Assembly: GCF_012844305.1 (NCBI RefSeq)
Contig: NZ_JABANE010000073.1
Span: 1 to 45,537, forward strand
Direction: 5' to 3'
From: Flammeovirga aprica JL-4
GTDB lineage: Bacteria; Bacteroidota; Bacteroidia; Cytophagales; Flammeovirgaceae
DNA: 45,537 bases
A program made the position numbers and the translations under genes. The notes under the pieces were generated by a model, which ran no database searches, was not told the origin of the DNA, and saw only the letters and a program-made list of their open reading frames with translations. Below, piece by piece: positions 1-10,100 of the stretch; position 1 is the first letter of the stretch; the number at the start of each line of letters is the position of its first letter.

Positions 1-503
1 TACAAAAAACAAAACCAAAATAAAATTTGGTTGAATTATGAAATAAATTTGCTTTTAAACACAGTTCGTCACTTGGAACTGACAATTGGACAAGTCTCCC
101 GACTTGCGAAAGGCATCAATTACCTCACTTACCATACATTCATTTGCACAATACTATTATCCCGTTATTGTCATTTTCTCTTAAAAACAAGATTTTAATC
201 TGTATTATGTTATAGTATTTATTGAAATCTGCCTATATTTAAACCGTAGGTTTTTACCTAAGTTTAATGCCGGTAGCACAAAACGACCAATTGAATAAAA
301 TCAACTATCTAAGAGATGGATTTTGTAAGAGGCTTCAGTGGACTGCAAATAATATTAAACATAGCTGTCTATAAAAATAGATTAAACGAAAGAATAGAAG
401 TAGGAAACGGGAAGTATGGCAAAAAAACAGCCCCAAACAAGCAAAAGAACAGATCCAATTTCTTTTTGATAGTATGTTAAATTCGAATAATGTAAAAGCA
501 TAA
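1..503. other. Non-coding left edge with decayed sequence
   Basis: I see no convincing gene here. The stretch holds one diverged copy of dispersed repeat family A (67-112). From about 411 to 500 there is an open frame ending in a stop at 501-503 that runs directly into the hsdS-like tail. It could be decayed upstream sequence of that gene, but it shows no family pattern I recognise. An ORF on the minus strand at 335-556 has no recognisable features and is antisense to the hsdS-like tail. Confidence 0.5.
67..112 (+). repeat. Dispersed repeat family A, diverged copy 1
   Basis: The segment matches, with a few substitutions and a short gap, the middle of the repeat at 10255-10324: cgtcacttg, then acaattg, then a-aagtctcc-gacttgcg. 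The same unit recurs at 10454-10524, 10943-11006 and 11480-11540. It is intergenic and non-coding. Confidence 0.6.
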
Positions 504-578
504 CTGTTACAAAAACAAACTGAAACTTTAATTGAGCTTAGAGATTTACTTTTCAATAGGTTGATTTCTAGAAAATAA
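504..578 (+). pseudogene. Remnant of type I restriction specificity subunit (hsdS) C-terminus
   Basis: In frame with the TAA at 576-578, the DNA encodes 24 residues that include ETLIELRDLLFNRLIS. This is the typical end of HsdS subunits, where the last coiled coil is followed by a pattern like L-x-x-L-R-D-x-L-L-x-x-L-(I/M)-S. An in-frame stop at 501-503 lies directly upstream, and no recognition domain is visible before it. It is therefore a fragment, not a working gene. It ends 13 bases before the next gene and suggests that this site once carried a restriction-modification locus. The call rests on a short motif and could be a coincidence. Confidence 0.4.
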
Positions 579-591
579 CAATATACAAATA

Positions 592-1398
592 ATGAAAAAT
601 ATTACTTTTTATAGTTATTTAATATATGTAGATGGCAATAGATTAAATCATTCACTATTTTCAGATAATTATGTGTCCTCTAAACATAAAGAATATTCTG
701 ATAACTCTGGAAAGAGTATATTTCAGATTGAGGTAAAAGATTTTAATAAAGATTATCTCAACCTTTATTTCTTAGATGGAAAAACCAATCCTAGGCCGAA
801 TTTTGTTGTAAATGCAGAAAACTCTCAAAAAGAAAGGAATCCTAGAAAAGGTAATCAAGTGGAACCAAATGAACATTTTGCACTTGTAGATTTTGAGAAC
901 GGAATTCTTTGGATTGATTCAACCTCTAAGTCTAAAAAAAATAAGCTGAGAAATTTTTTTGATCTTATCTTTATGTCAAATAAGATTGACATAAAAGAAG
1001 TTTTTTCTGAGAATGAATTTCTTGAAAATTTAAATGAGTTAACAAAGGTGAAGTTTTCTGCTGTTCCAAATCTATTTTCCGGGTCAATACCTTTATCAAA
1101 AAGGTTAATTGACGAAATGTATGGACCTACTGTAGCAACTTTAGAATTAAAATTTGATAATAAAAAGAATATACCTTTTGATTGGATTAAAAATATACTT
1201 GACAATAAGGTTAGTATTAAAAACTTAATTATTCAAGGTAGAGATAGTGAAAATAGAGAATTAATTTTTAAGGAATCAATTTTTATGAAAAAGCTGTCCT
1301 TTAAAGCTAGAGTTGATCAGCATGGGAATTTTAGTATTCAAAGTGTTTTTGATAAATTATATAATGAAATAGAGGAATTGAAGGAAAAGAATGAGTAA
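592..1398 (+). CDS. RexA-like putative phage-exclusion protein
   Basis: A 268-residue soluble protein with no signal peptide or membrane segment, of no family I can name with certainty. Its length is close to lambda RexA (279 residues), and the order of features also agrees. Both have an N-terminal strand-rich part with an I/L-DGKT turn (here residues 61-65). A hydrophobic strand followed by a short helix comes next (about 95-127 here), then a T-x-K/V-V-K-x-x-A strand (about 151-157). The end resembles RexA FSDISLRAKDEAGD (here IKNLIIQGRDSENR). The gene overlaps the downstream four-helix membrane protein gene by 8 bp, the same order and coupling as rexA-rexB. In lambda, RexA is a DNA-binding sensor that triggers the RexB channel. 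The match was made by eye and is remote. Alternatively it is an unrelated accessory protein. Confidence 0.45.
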   Translation: MKNITFYSYLIYVDGNRLNHSLFSDNYVSSKHKEYSDNSGKSIFQIEVKDFNKDYLNLYFLDGKTNPRPNFVVNAENSQKERNPRKGNQVEPNEHFALVDFENGILWIDSTSKSKKNKLRNFFDLIFMSNKIDIKEVFSENEFLENLNELTKVKFSAVPNLFSGSIPLSKRLIDEMYGPTVATLELKFDNKKNIPFDWIKNILDNKVSIKNLIIQGRDSENRELIFKESIFMKKLSFKARVDQHGNFSIQSVFDKLYNEIEELKEKNE

Positions 1399-1885
1399 AA
1401 TTAAATACATAATAATTATTCTAATAGTAACAATTATTGGTTCAAATAGACCTGAAGTCAAAAATGATCCATTGTATAATTATATTCTTACTTTTTTATC
1501 TATTACTATAGGTTTTTGTATCACAGCACTAACAATCATTGGAAGCTCTAAATTTTCTATAAAACTATATAGATTAACATCTGAAAAAGATAGATCAAAA
1601 ACTTTACTTCATGAATTAACAAACAATTTTAAGAATACTTTGTACTTATTTGTATCTGTTGTTATCCTAATAATCATTGATGCACTTGTGAGCCCAATGT
1701 TTTTTTATAAACATACTGTCTCTTTGGAACTTGCTTTTCTAAGCACTAGTTTTGAATTTAGTTTGAAATCACTTCTTTTTATCTTTATTATTTTTTTATC
1801 GACAATTGGAATAGTCTCTTTTACTAAATTGCTAAAAGAGTTTGTTGATTTTATCATTCAAACAGCAAAACAAACTGATTTATAA
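1391..1885 (+). CDS. RexB-like four-helix membrane protein
   Basis: A 164-residue integral membrane protein with four predicted membrane segments at about residues 5-18, 30-50, 83-104 and 125-146. Lambda RexB has 144 residues and four membrane helices. The segment after helix 2 (ITALTIIGSSKFSIKLYRL) resembles RexB IAALTFLIGSRTRRLAKI in composition and position. The start codon lies inside the end of the upstream gene (ATGAGTAA overlap), which implies translational coupling. In lambda, RexB forms an ion channel that depolarises the cell on phage superinfection, and I infer a similar effector role here. Small membrane proteins are easily mismatched, so the RexB call depends on the pair being considered together. 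Confidence 0.45.
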   Translation: MSKIKYIIIILIVTIIGSNRPEVKNDPLYNYILTFLSITIGFCITALTIIGSSKFSIKLYRLTSEKDRSKTLLHELTNNFKNTLYLFVSVVILIIIDALVSPMFFYKHTVSLELAFLSTSFEFSLKSLLFIFIIFLSTIGIVSFTKLLKEFVDFIIQTAKQTDL

Positions 1886-1945
1886 ATAATCTAAGACAGA
1901 TTATAAAATCAAGATTATTTGACTTTCAAAGAAAAAACAAATAGA

Positions 1946-3055
1946 ATGACATTCGATACACTAGAAATAAAAGACTTTAAAGGTATACAATCCCTTACGG
2001 TAGAAGGATTAAAGAAGATCAACTTTATTGTAGGGAAAAATAATAGTGGGAAAAGTTCGCTATTGGATGCTATGTATTTAATAGCGAAACAAGGCGACCC
2101 TAGATCAATCATCGAAATTTTTGAAATTAGACAGTCTTGGGTACGCAAAGGAGAAGATTTGAAATTTTTATTTCCAAAAGGGAATGTTCAAAAATATGCA
2201 GATGTAATTGCTCTTGAAGGTGAAAAGTCGTGGGGAGTTAGACTTGAAGCCTATAATGGTGATGTTAATGGAGGTCATTTAATCGGTCTTGAAAATATTG
2301 ACTTAGAAATAGATGGAGTCAAATTATTAGTGGAGAAGTCTACCAAAAAAGAAAGTCTTTTAAGAAAAGGTGATAAAGGTTTTTCAGGACAATCAAAAAG
2401 TTCTATTTCTGTAAGGCAACATAACGACACAACATATTTTAATCAAAAAACACCTTTTGAATTTCAGTTTAATGATACTCAGAAAGGCTTACTTGTAAAT
2501 TATGTTCCCTCAAGTCCTACTTACCAGAATTTGCTGTCAGGAACTAAAGATGTCGTTCAAAAGAGAAAAAAATCAGAGTTAGTTGCTGTTTTAAATGAAA
2601 TTGAACCTCTTGTTGAAGATATTGAGATCTTAGGTGAAGAAATTGGGATTGGATTAAAAGGTTGGGAAGAAATCGCCCCATTGAAAACCATGGGTGAAGG
2701 TTTTGTAAAACTTTTTGGTTTGGTGGTTGCCATGCTCAATGCGAAAGATGGAATTTGTCTAATTGATGAAATTGAAAATGGATTACATTATAGTGTTCTT
2801 GAAAAAATTTGGAAACATGTAATACACGTAGCAAATGAATTAAATGTTCAATTGTTTATTACTACACATAATATCGAAATACTTGAATCTTTTATTAATA
2901 GTGTAGAGGATAATGAACAATTGAAGCAAACGAAGAAAGAAACAACATTGAATAGAATCCTCTTTCACCCTGAAAAAGGACATTTGGCTCAAAGCTATTC
3001 TTTTGAGGAGATTCAAAAACAAATTGAACTAGGTAACGAATTAAGAGGAAGATAA
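1946..3055 (+). CDS. OLD-like AAA/ABC-type ATPase
   Basis: A 369-residue ATPase of the AAA_15/AAA_21 (OLD/RecF-like) type. It has a P-loop GKNNSGKS at residues 30-37, a signature-like stretch KTMGEGFVKLF before the Walker B, a Walker B followed by acidic residues (ICLIDEIENGLH), and a switch histidine in LFITTHN. The N-terminus reads MTFDTLEIKDFKGI, the usual first strand of this fold. An in-frame TTG lies nine codons upstream at 1919, but the ATG at 1946 fits the family start. No TOPRIM domain is fused; the next gene supplies one, one base after the stop. Known ATPase/TOPRIM pairs of this kind (AbiL, PARIS, split OLD nucleases) are anti-phage systems in which the ATPase senses and the TOPRIM partner acts. 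The role here is inferred from that. Confidence 0.8.
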   Translation: MTFDTLEIKDFKGIQSLTVEGLKKINFIVGKNNSGKSSLLDAMYLIAKQGDPRSIIEIFEIRQSWVRKGEDLKFLFPKGNVQKYADVIALEGEKSWGVRLEAYNGDVNGGHLIGLENIDLEIDGVKLLVEKSTKKESLLRKGDKGFSGQSKSSISVRQHNDTTYFNQKTPFEFQFNDTQKGLLVNYVPSSPTYQNLLSGTKDVVQKRKKSELVAVLNEIEPLVEDIEILGEEIGIGLKGWEEIAPLKTMGEGFVKLFGLVVAMLNAKDGICLIDEIENGLHYSVLEKIWKHVIHVANELNVQLFITTHNIEILESFINSVEDNEQLKQTKKETTLNRILFHPEKGHLAQSYSFEEIQKQIELGNELRGR

Positions 3056-3056
3056 G

Positions 3057-3665
3057 ATGGAGTTAGTAATATATTTAGAAGGGGATGCAGATATCCGTTT
3101 TTTAGAAGACTTTGTTGCTTATCATTTTCCTGATAAAAAAGAGCATGTGTCATTTATCAATGTTGGAGGAAAAACAAGTCTACCTTCGAAGAAAAAAGAT
3201 TTAGAAGAAGATAGCTTCAATGATAGAAAGTCTATTATCATTTTTGATGCAGATGATACAAGTAAACCTAATGGAGGAAAAGAAGCTAGTCTAACCTTCC
3301 TTCAAAACGAACTAGAGAAAATAAATATTTCTCATATTGAAAATGAAGATATTTTCTTATTTCCCAATCATAATGAAGAGGGTGACTTAGAAACTTTACT
3401 AGAAAAACTTATTCCTGAAGATAAATTAGATGTATTGAATTGTTTTAGTAGTTTTCAAATATGTTTAGAAGCTGTTAAAGATAATTTTAATCCACCTCTT
3501 AATGTTCCAATCAATAAAACTAAAATGTATTCTTATGAAGATGTTTTAGGAACAAATAGAAAAAAATGTGCTGAATCAAATCGTTCTTATTTGACTGATC
3601 ATTGGGATTTAGAAGCTGAATCAGCAAAACCATTATATGATTTTTTAGAGAAATATTTAACATAA
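3057..3665 (+). CDS. TOPRIM-fold DUF3226-like protein, partner of OLD-like ATPase
   Basis: A 202-residue protein starting one base after the stop of the ATPase gene, so the two are surely co-translated. It has the TOPRIM pattern: a first strand ending in an acidic residue (VIYLEGDADIRFLEDF), a glycine turn (FINVGGKTSL), and a strand with D-x-D (IIIFDADDTSKP). The stretch FLFPNHNEEGDLETLLEKL is typical of DUF3226 proteins. The acidic residues would bind metal if it is a nuclease. By analogy with AbiLii or AriB it is probably the effector of the pair, released or activated by the ATPase. AriB and AbiLii belong to other TOPRIM families (DUF4435, RloB), so this pair is not a textbook member of either system. 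Confidence 0.7.
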   Translation: MELVIYLEGDADIRFLEDFVAYHFPDKKEHVSFINVGGKTSLPSKKKDLEEDSFNDRKSIIIFDADDTSKPNGGKEASLTFLQNELEKINISHIENEDIFLFPNHNEEGDLETLLEKLIPEDKLDVLNCFSSFQICLEAVKDNFNPPLNVPINKTKMYSYEDVLGTNRKKCAESNRSYLTDHWDLEAESAKPLYDFLEKYLT

Positions 3666-3700
3666 ATACCGTTGACTTAACGCTGCATTTATTTTAATTT

Positions 3701-3772
3701 AGGTGGTCAAATAGGTGGTCAAATAGGTGGTCAAATAGGTGGTCAAATAGGTGGTCAAATAGGTGGTCAAGC
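3701..3772. repeat. 12-bp tandem repeat, five perfect copies plus one partial
   Basis: The unit aggtggtcaaat repeats perfectly from 3701 to 3760. A sixth copy at 3761-3772 differs in its last two bases. The array begins 36 bases after the TOPRIM gene stop. The unit length is a multiple of three, but the glycine-rich frame (GGT GGT CAA ATA) has a stop at 3678-3680 and no start codon before the array. I therefore take it as a non-coding minisatellite. Confidence 0.9.
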
Positions 3773-4178
3773 AGGAATAATCATATCCTTATCACACAAT
3801 ACTATATTATCTATAGTAGGTTATCTTTATGTATCAATAGAACATTAGTAAGATTTCTCCCCAAAAAAACGTCTCAATTAAAAAAATGCCTCTTCACCAA
3901 GTCACTATACACCAATCAAATTCAAATGTTGGAACATCAAAAATCAAAAAAATACAACTCTCCTTTATTCTGCATTACTAAATAATAAAGCCCCTAAAAA
4001 CCCTTTAAACACTGTTTTTATCAAGTGCCAATCTGTATAATGGCACGTGCTTTTGATTCTTGAAACCCTAAAATAATTCAACGGTGCGATTGAGAAGCCT
4101 ACGCTATCTACTTTAGCACAAAATGAGTGTAATGATTGACCGGCGTCATTACAATACTGTACACAATTTTTGTATGAA
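3773..4178. other. Intergenic region upstream of the amylase gene
   Basis: About 400 bases without a gene. It must contain the promoter of the downstream amylase, but I could not find a clear Bacteroidota TTTG / TAnnTTTG promoter pair. No strong hairpin or operator stands out. Confidence 0.4.
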
Positions 4179-7100
4179 ATGATTATGAAACTAATGCTCT
4201 CTCAATGGCTCTTATTGATAGGTTGCCTTGTCATACCTATGTCGAGTCTCTACTCCCAACAGGCCGATGGTAAAGAAGTTTACCTTCAAGGCTTCCACTG
4301 GGAATCCGCTGATGCTAGTTCTAAGGATTGGTGGATCAACTTAAACAACAAAGTAAACGCTATTCAAGCAGCAGAAATTGATGGGGTATGGTTGCCTCCT
4401 TCTTCTGATGCGGCGGATAGAGCAGGTTATTTACCACGTAAATGGTATGACCTTAATTCCAACTATGGTACTCAACAAGAACTAATTGATTTAATTGCTC
4501 ACCTCAACAGTAAAGGCATCGTATCTATTGCTGATATTGTGATCAACCACAGAGTTGGTTGTACAGATTGGGCAGATTTCTGTGAACCTACATTAGGCTG
4601 TAATGCAATTACTTCTGATGATGAGGTGAATCAGCAATTTCCAGGTCAGGGTTGTGGTGACTTTGATACAGGTACGCCTTATAGTGCAGCTAGAGACATC
4701 AACCACAATGATTTCGAGACCAGACAAGCCATCAAAGATTGGATGAACTGGCTGAGATCCGACATTGGTTATGCAGGTTGGAGATACGATTTTGTTCATG
4801 GATTTGGTGCAGGATTCTTTGCGGAATACAATAACGCTACTAATCCTTATATTTCTATTGGTGAAAACTGGACAGGCGATACGCAAGCAATCATCAATTG
4901 GATGGATGGAACACAAGGTACTTCTACGGCTTTTGATTTTCCTTTGAAATTTGCATTACATGAGGCTGTAAATGGCAATTATGGTGCATTGAACAATGGT
5001 GGTAAGATGCCAGGTGTGGCAGGGGTTTGGCCTCAAAACTCAGTGACTTTCCTTGAGAATCATGATACAGAACCAGTTCGCCAAGGGGATCACCCAGGTT
5101 CGGCTTTCCCGAATGATCCAAGTTCCAACTCTCAAATTCTTCAAGGGTATGCGTATATCCTAACGCATGCAGGTTCACCAATGGTTTTCTACTCTCATTT
5201 ATTTGATTATGGAATTTATGATGAGATTGCGAAGATGGTGGCATTGCGTAAAGCCAATGGCATTTACAACAACAGTACGGTGAGCATCCAACAATCGGAT
5301 GGAAACGGGTATGCGGCGATTATTGATAATAAAGTGGCGGTGCGTATTGGTAATACTTCTTGGTCTCCAGGTGGAAACGGATGGGTATTGCAAGCTGATG
5401 GATTGAATTATTCTATCTGGGATAAAGGTGAGGGTGTGAATGAAGCACCATTAGTAAACATCGATCCTTCCATTTTACAATCAGACACTCCTGTACAAGT
5501 AACGCTTTCAGCAGTGGATGATCAGGATATTAATCTGCCAATTTATTATACAACAGATGGAACAACACCTACTACTTCTTCTACTCAATTTACTGGTGCT
5601 TTCACTTTATCTTCAACAGCTACTGTAAAAGCAATTGCTGTGGATAGTGGTGGAAAAACAGGTTTTGCTGAGCAAAAATATTATATAGGTGAGCCTTTGC
5701 CAGAAATGGAGGTTTACGTTAGAAAACCTGCAGGCTGGGGAACACTTTATGCACACCATTGGAATGCAGTGCCAGCAGGTGTGAGTGCTGATACAGAATG
5801 GCCGGGTGTTGTCATGGAAAAAGTAGCGGATACACAAGACTGGTACAAAGTCACGTTACCTGGTGTTCAAGAAGCTAGTTATGTCTTCCATGATTTCAAT
5901 GGAAATCAAGATGATGATATTACAATTTCAGGTACAGGATGGTACGATCAAGGTACAGTTTCATCGACTTGTACAGTGGATTGTCCAGATGTGGTTGATC
6001 CTGTGGAAGTGACTGCAAGTATTTCACCTCAGTCTACCAATTTTGATAATCAAATAGCAGTAACACTTTCAGGCACACCAAATGCAACACTTTACTATAC
6101 ATTAGACGGTGCTACGCCTTCTACTTCTTCAGCAGTTTATCAAGGAGCCTTGACTATTACAGCTACTACAACTGTGAAAGCAATTGCTGTATTGAATGGT
6201 ACTTTATCACCGGAAGTTTCTGCTACCTATACTTTGAATGATGATGATACAATTACTCCAATTCCAGCAAAGAAATCGAAATTTACTTGGGATAACGCAA
6301 CGGTCTACTTTACAATGACTGACCGTTTCTATGATGGAGATGCATCGAATAATAATTCTTATAACAGAGGTAAAAACGGTAATGGCCAAAACTATACGGA
6401 TGATTCTTCAGCGGGTGAATTCCATGGTGGAGATTTGAAGGGTATGACAGCCAAATTGCGTGAAGGTTATTTTGAGTCTATCGGTGTCAATGCCATCTGG
6501 ATTACTTCTCCAGTAGAGCAAATGCACGGATGGGTTGGCGGTAGTTCTGATGGTTCATTCCGTCACTACGGTTACCACGGTTACTATGCCATGGACTGGA
6601 CTGAAATTGATCAGAACATGGGTACAGAAGCAGATTTCCAAGAGTTTGTAGACGAAGCACACAGCAGAGGAATCCGTGTTGTTGTGGATGTGGTGATGAA
6701 TCATACAGGTTACGTGACCATGCAAGATATGGAACAATACAACTACGGTTCTGTGGATCCGGCTTGGAGATCTTGGCAACCTGCAGGTGGAGAATCATGG
6801 CATTCTTACCACGAGAAATTTGTAGACTACAATAGCGGAGGAACTTGGATTTCAAACTATTGGGGTCCTGATTGGATGCGTCACCCAGATATTGACGGTT
6901 ATGATGGTTGTTCTTCAGGAGGTGGAATTGATAACTGTGTTGGTTTCTTACCAGACTTGAAAACAGAAGATGCAGGAGAAGTGGGTATTCCACCAATTTT
7001 AGTGACAAAGTGGACACAAGAAGGAAAATTAGATCAGAAAAAAGCGGAATTAGATGCTTTCTTTAATGCAACTGGCCTGCCGAGAGTAGTTTCCAACTAT

Positions 7101-10100
7101 ATGATTTTCTGGTTGACAGATTGGGTGAGAAAATACGGTATTGATGGATTCAGAATTGATACAGCCAAGCACGTTGAAATGGACCGTTGGTCTAGATTGA
7201 AGCAATATGCCATTCAAGCTTTAAAAGATTGGAAAGCGGAAAATCCTGAAAAGAAAATGGATGATTTAGAGTTCTGGATGACGGCTGAAGTATGGGGTCA
7301 CGGTAAAAACAAATCGGAATACCATACAGACGGTCAATTCAACTCTGTGATCAACTTCAACCTGAAAAATGATGCGAGAGTTTCATCACGTGATGCTTCT
7401 TCATTGGAATCACTGTATTCTGAATATGCAACAATCAATGACGACCCAACTTGGAACTCATTAAGTTACTTATCATCTCATGATGTAGTGCCATTGTTTG
7501 ACAGAAATAGCTTACAGTCTGCCGCGCCAGGTTTCTTATTATTACCAGGTGGTATTCAAATTTTCTATGGAGATGAAACAGGTCGTCCAGAAGGAAACTG
7601 GAGTGACGCAGAGCAAAATACGCGTTCTGATATGAACTGGGGCAACTTCAATACAAGCCAACATGAAGTGTGGAAGAAGTTGGGTACTTTCCGTAGAGAT
7701 CACCCAGCAGTGGGAGCAGGTTCTCACCAAAAAATTGGAGATGCACCGTATACTTTTGTTCGTGATTATAACAATCAAGAAATGGAAATTGCAGACCGTG
7801 TTATTGTAGCTGTGGGTGCTCAAGGTAATGTGACTTTCAATGTTTCTGAATATTATGAAGAAGGCGATACGATTGTAGATCATTACACAGGAGCTATGCA
7901 GGTAGTAGCAGGTGGTCAGGTTTCATTTAATGCAGACAGCGAAGGCATTGTTTTATTATACAGTAAAAACTATACTTTCGTTTCTAGACCAGTGCTAACG
8001 ATCTCTCCTGATACAAGATATGACGAAAACAGCATTACAGTTTCTATCTCAGCAGTAGATGCTGACGATCCAAATCCTAGTATTTACTACACTTTGGATG
8101 AGAATGCAGATCCAGCAGATTATATGAATTGGACGGCTTATGTTGGACCTTTCACCCTAACTGAATCAGCAACTGTAAAAGCGGTAGGCGTCAATGCTGA
8201 AGGACGTACAGGGTCAGCAACAAAGTCTTATTCTATTGGTCAAATTGACCCAATAACAGTTTACTTCTACAAGCCATCGGATTGGGGTTCTGCCAATATG
8301 CATCACTATGATGCAGAGCCAGTTGGTGTTTCTGACGATACAGTTTGGCCGGGTGTTCAAATGACAGATATCGGCAATGGTTGGTATGAAGCATCAGTGA
8401 CAGCTTTAAGTACAGGAATTGTATTTAATGACAACGGTGGAGCACAATCAGATGACCTTTCAAGAGAAAGAACAGGTTGGTACAAAGACGGTCAATGGAC
8501 AGATACTTGTCCTGGAAATTGCCCAGGTCCTCAAAAGCCTGAAGTGATGATTTCTCCAAATGGAGGTAATTTCTCAAGTGGAAGTGTAAATGTGTCGCTA
8601 AGTGCCACGCATGATGGTGTTCTTTATTATACATTGGATGGAACGGAGCCAACTCAAGCCTCAACACCTTATACAAGCAGTATTCCTGTTCAAGGAGTAG
8701 AAGGAGAAACGGTGACTTTAAAAGCAATCGCATACAATGGAGAAGGTGCTTCTTTAGTAAAAACAGCGACTTACACATTCAATCCTGTACAGTCATTTAC
8801 GATTTATGCAAAAGGATATTCTCATGTGTATTATTGGGAAGTGGCTCAAAATGGTACTGTGGTAGAAGAAAATCCAGTGGCATGGCCAGGAGTTGCCATG
8901 GTTTCTGCTCCAGAAATCGGAAGCGGATGGATGAAATATGAAGTCACAGGCGGTACTTGTGCCAATGTTATATTCTCTAACAGTGGAGGTGGTCAAACAG
9001 GTGATATGAGCACTTGTGGCAATGAAGGTAAAGGCTATGAGAATGGACAATGGGTAGAAATCAATACAGGAGTGGATGAGACAGATCCAACATTGGGAAT
9101 GACGCCCTCCTCAACATTCAGTGGATCAGGTACCGTAACCCTTACTGCTTCTGATAACTCAGGAGTTGCTCCAACAATTTATTATACTGTAGATGGTACT
9201 ACACCTACCACATCATCTCCTTCAGGAGTAGGTAGCGTATCGGTTACATTAAACACCGTAGGGACTCACGTAGTTTCAGCCTTTGCCGTAGATGCATCTG
9301 GAAATACATCAGCAACTCAATCCACAACGTATGAAGTAACTGAAGCAACAGGCGGTTTTACAGTCTACTTCCAAGGTGTAAATAATCCTTTGATTCACTA
9401 TTGGAGTGCGGTGCCAGCAGGAAGCATCACAAGTACAACTTGGCCGGGTGTAACGATGACAGAAGAAGCAGATGGATGGTGGTCTTTCGAGTTCCCATCA
9501 AGCGTAGCCTCCATCAAACTATTATTCCATAATAATGCAGGTTATCAATCTCCTGATTTGACAAGAAACGCAACAGGTTGGTACAGAGATGGACAGTGGT
9601 ACGACCAAAAGCCAATCGATCCAACAGGTTTGACAGTACACTTCAAAAGTTCATGGGGAAATAGCACAAAAATTCACTATTGGAGTGCTTCCAACGGGGC
9701 ATCTTCAGCATGGCCTGGAGAGAATATGATAGATGAAGGAAACGGTTGGTATAAGTTCACGATTGAAGGTGCCACTTCTTCCAATTTACTTTTCCATAAC
9801 GGTAGCGGAGCACAAACAGCAGATTTATCCAGAACCAATGAGGGATGGTACAAAGATGGTGTTTGGTACAACTCCAATCCTGAGCAAAGTGCAACTCGGT
9901 TGGGATTTGACCTTGAAGAAGAATTACAAGTGAATGTCTATCCTACAGAAGTAACACAACAATTGACGATCGATTTAAATGCTCAAAATGCATTAGAGGC
10001 CATGATCATGGTTTTCGATCTTAATGGTAAAATTATTTCATCAGAAAGACATCAGTTTAATGTTTCAAATAAACAACTGAAATTGGATACCCAAGGTTTT

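Noticed and set aside
335..556. 73-residue minus-strand ORF rich in F, L and C
   Set aside because: It is antisense to the hsdS-like tail, has no family pattern, and its composition is that expected from AT-rich antisense DNA.
3701..3772. 12-bp repeat read as a coding (GGQI) repeat or as a CRISPR array
   Set aside because: The frame has a stop upstream and no start codon, and there are no spacers between the units.
4593..4916. Long minus-strand ORFs within the amylase, adhesin and GH28 genes
   Set aside because: They are shadows of genes with clear domains and catalytic motifs on the other strand.
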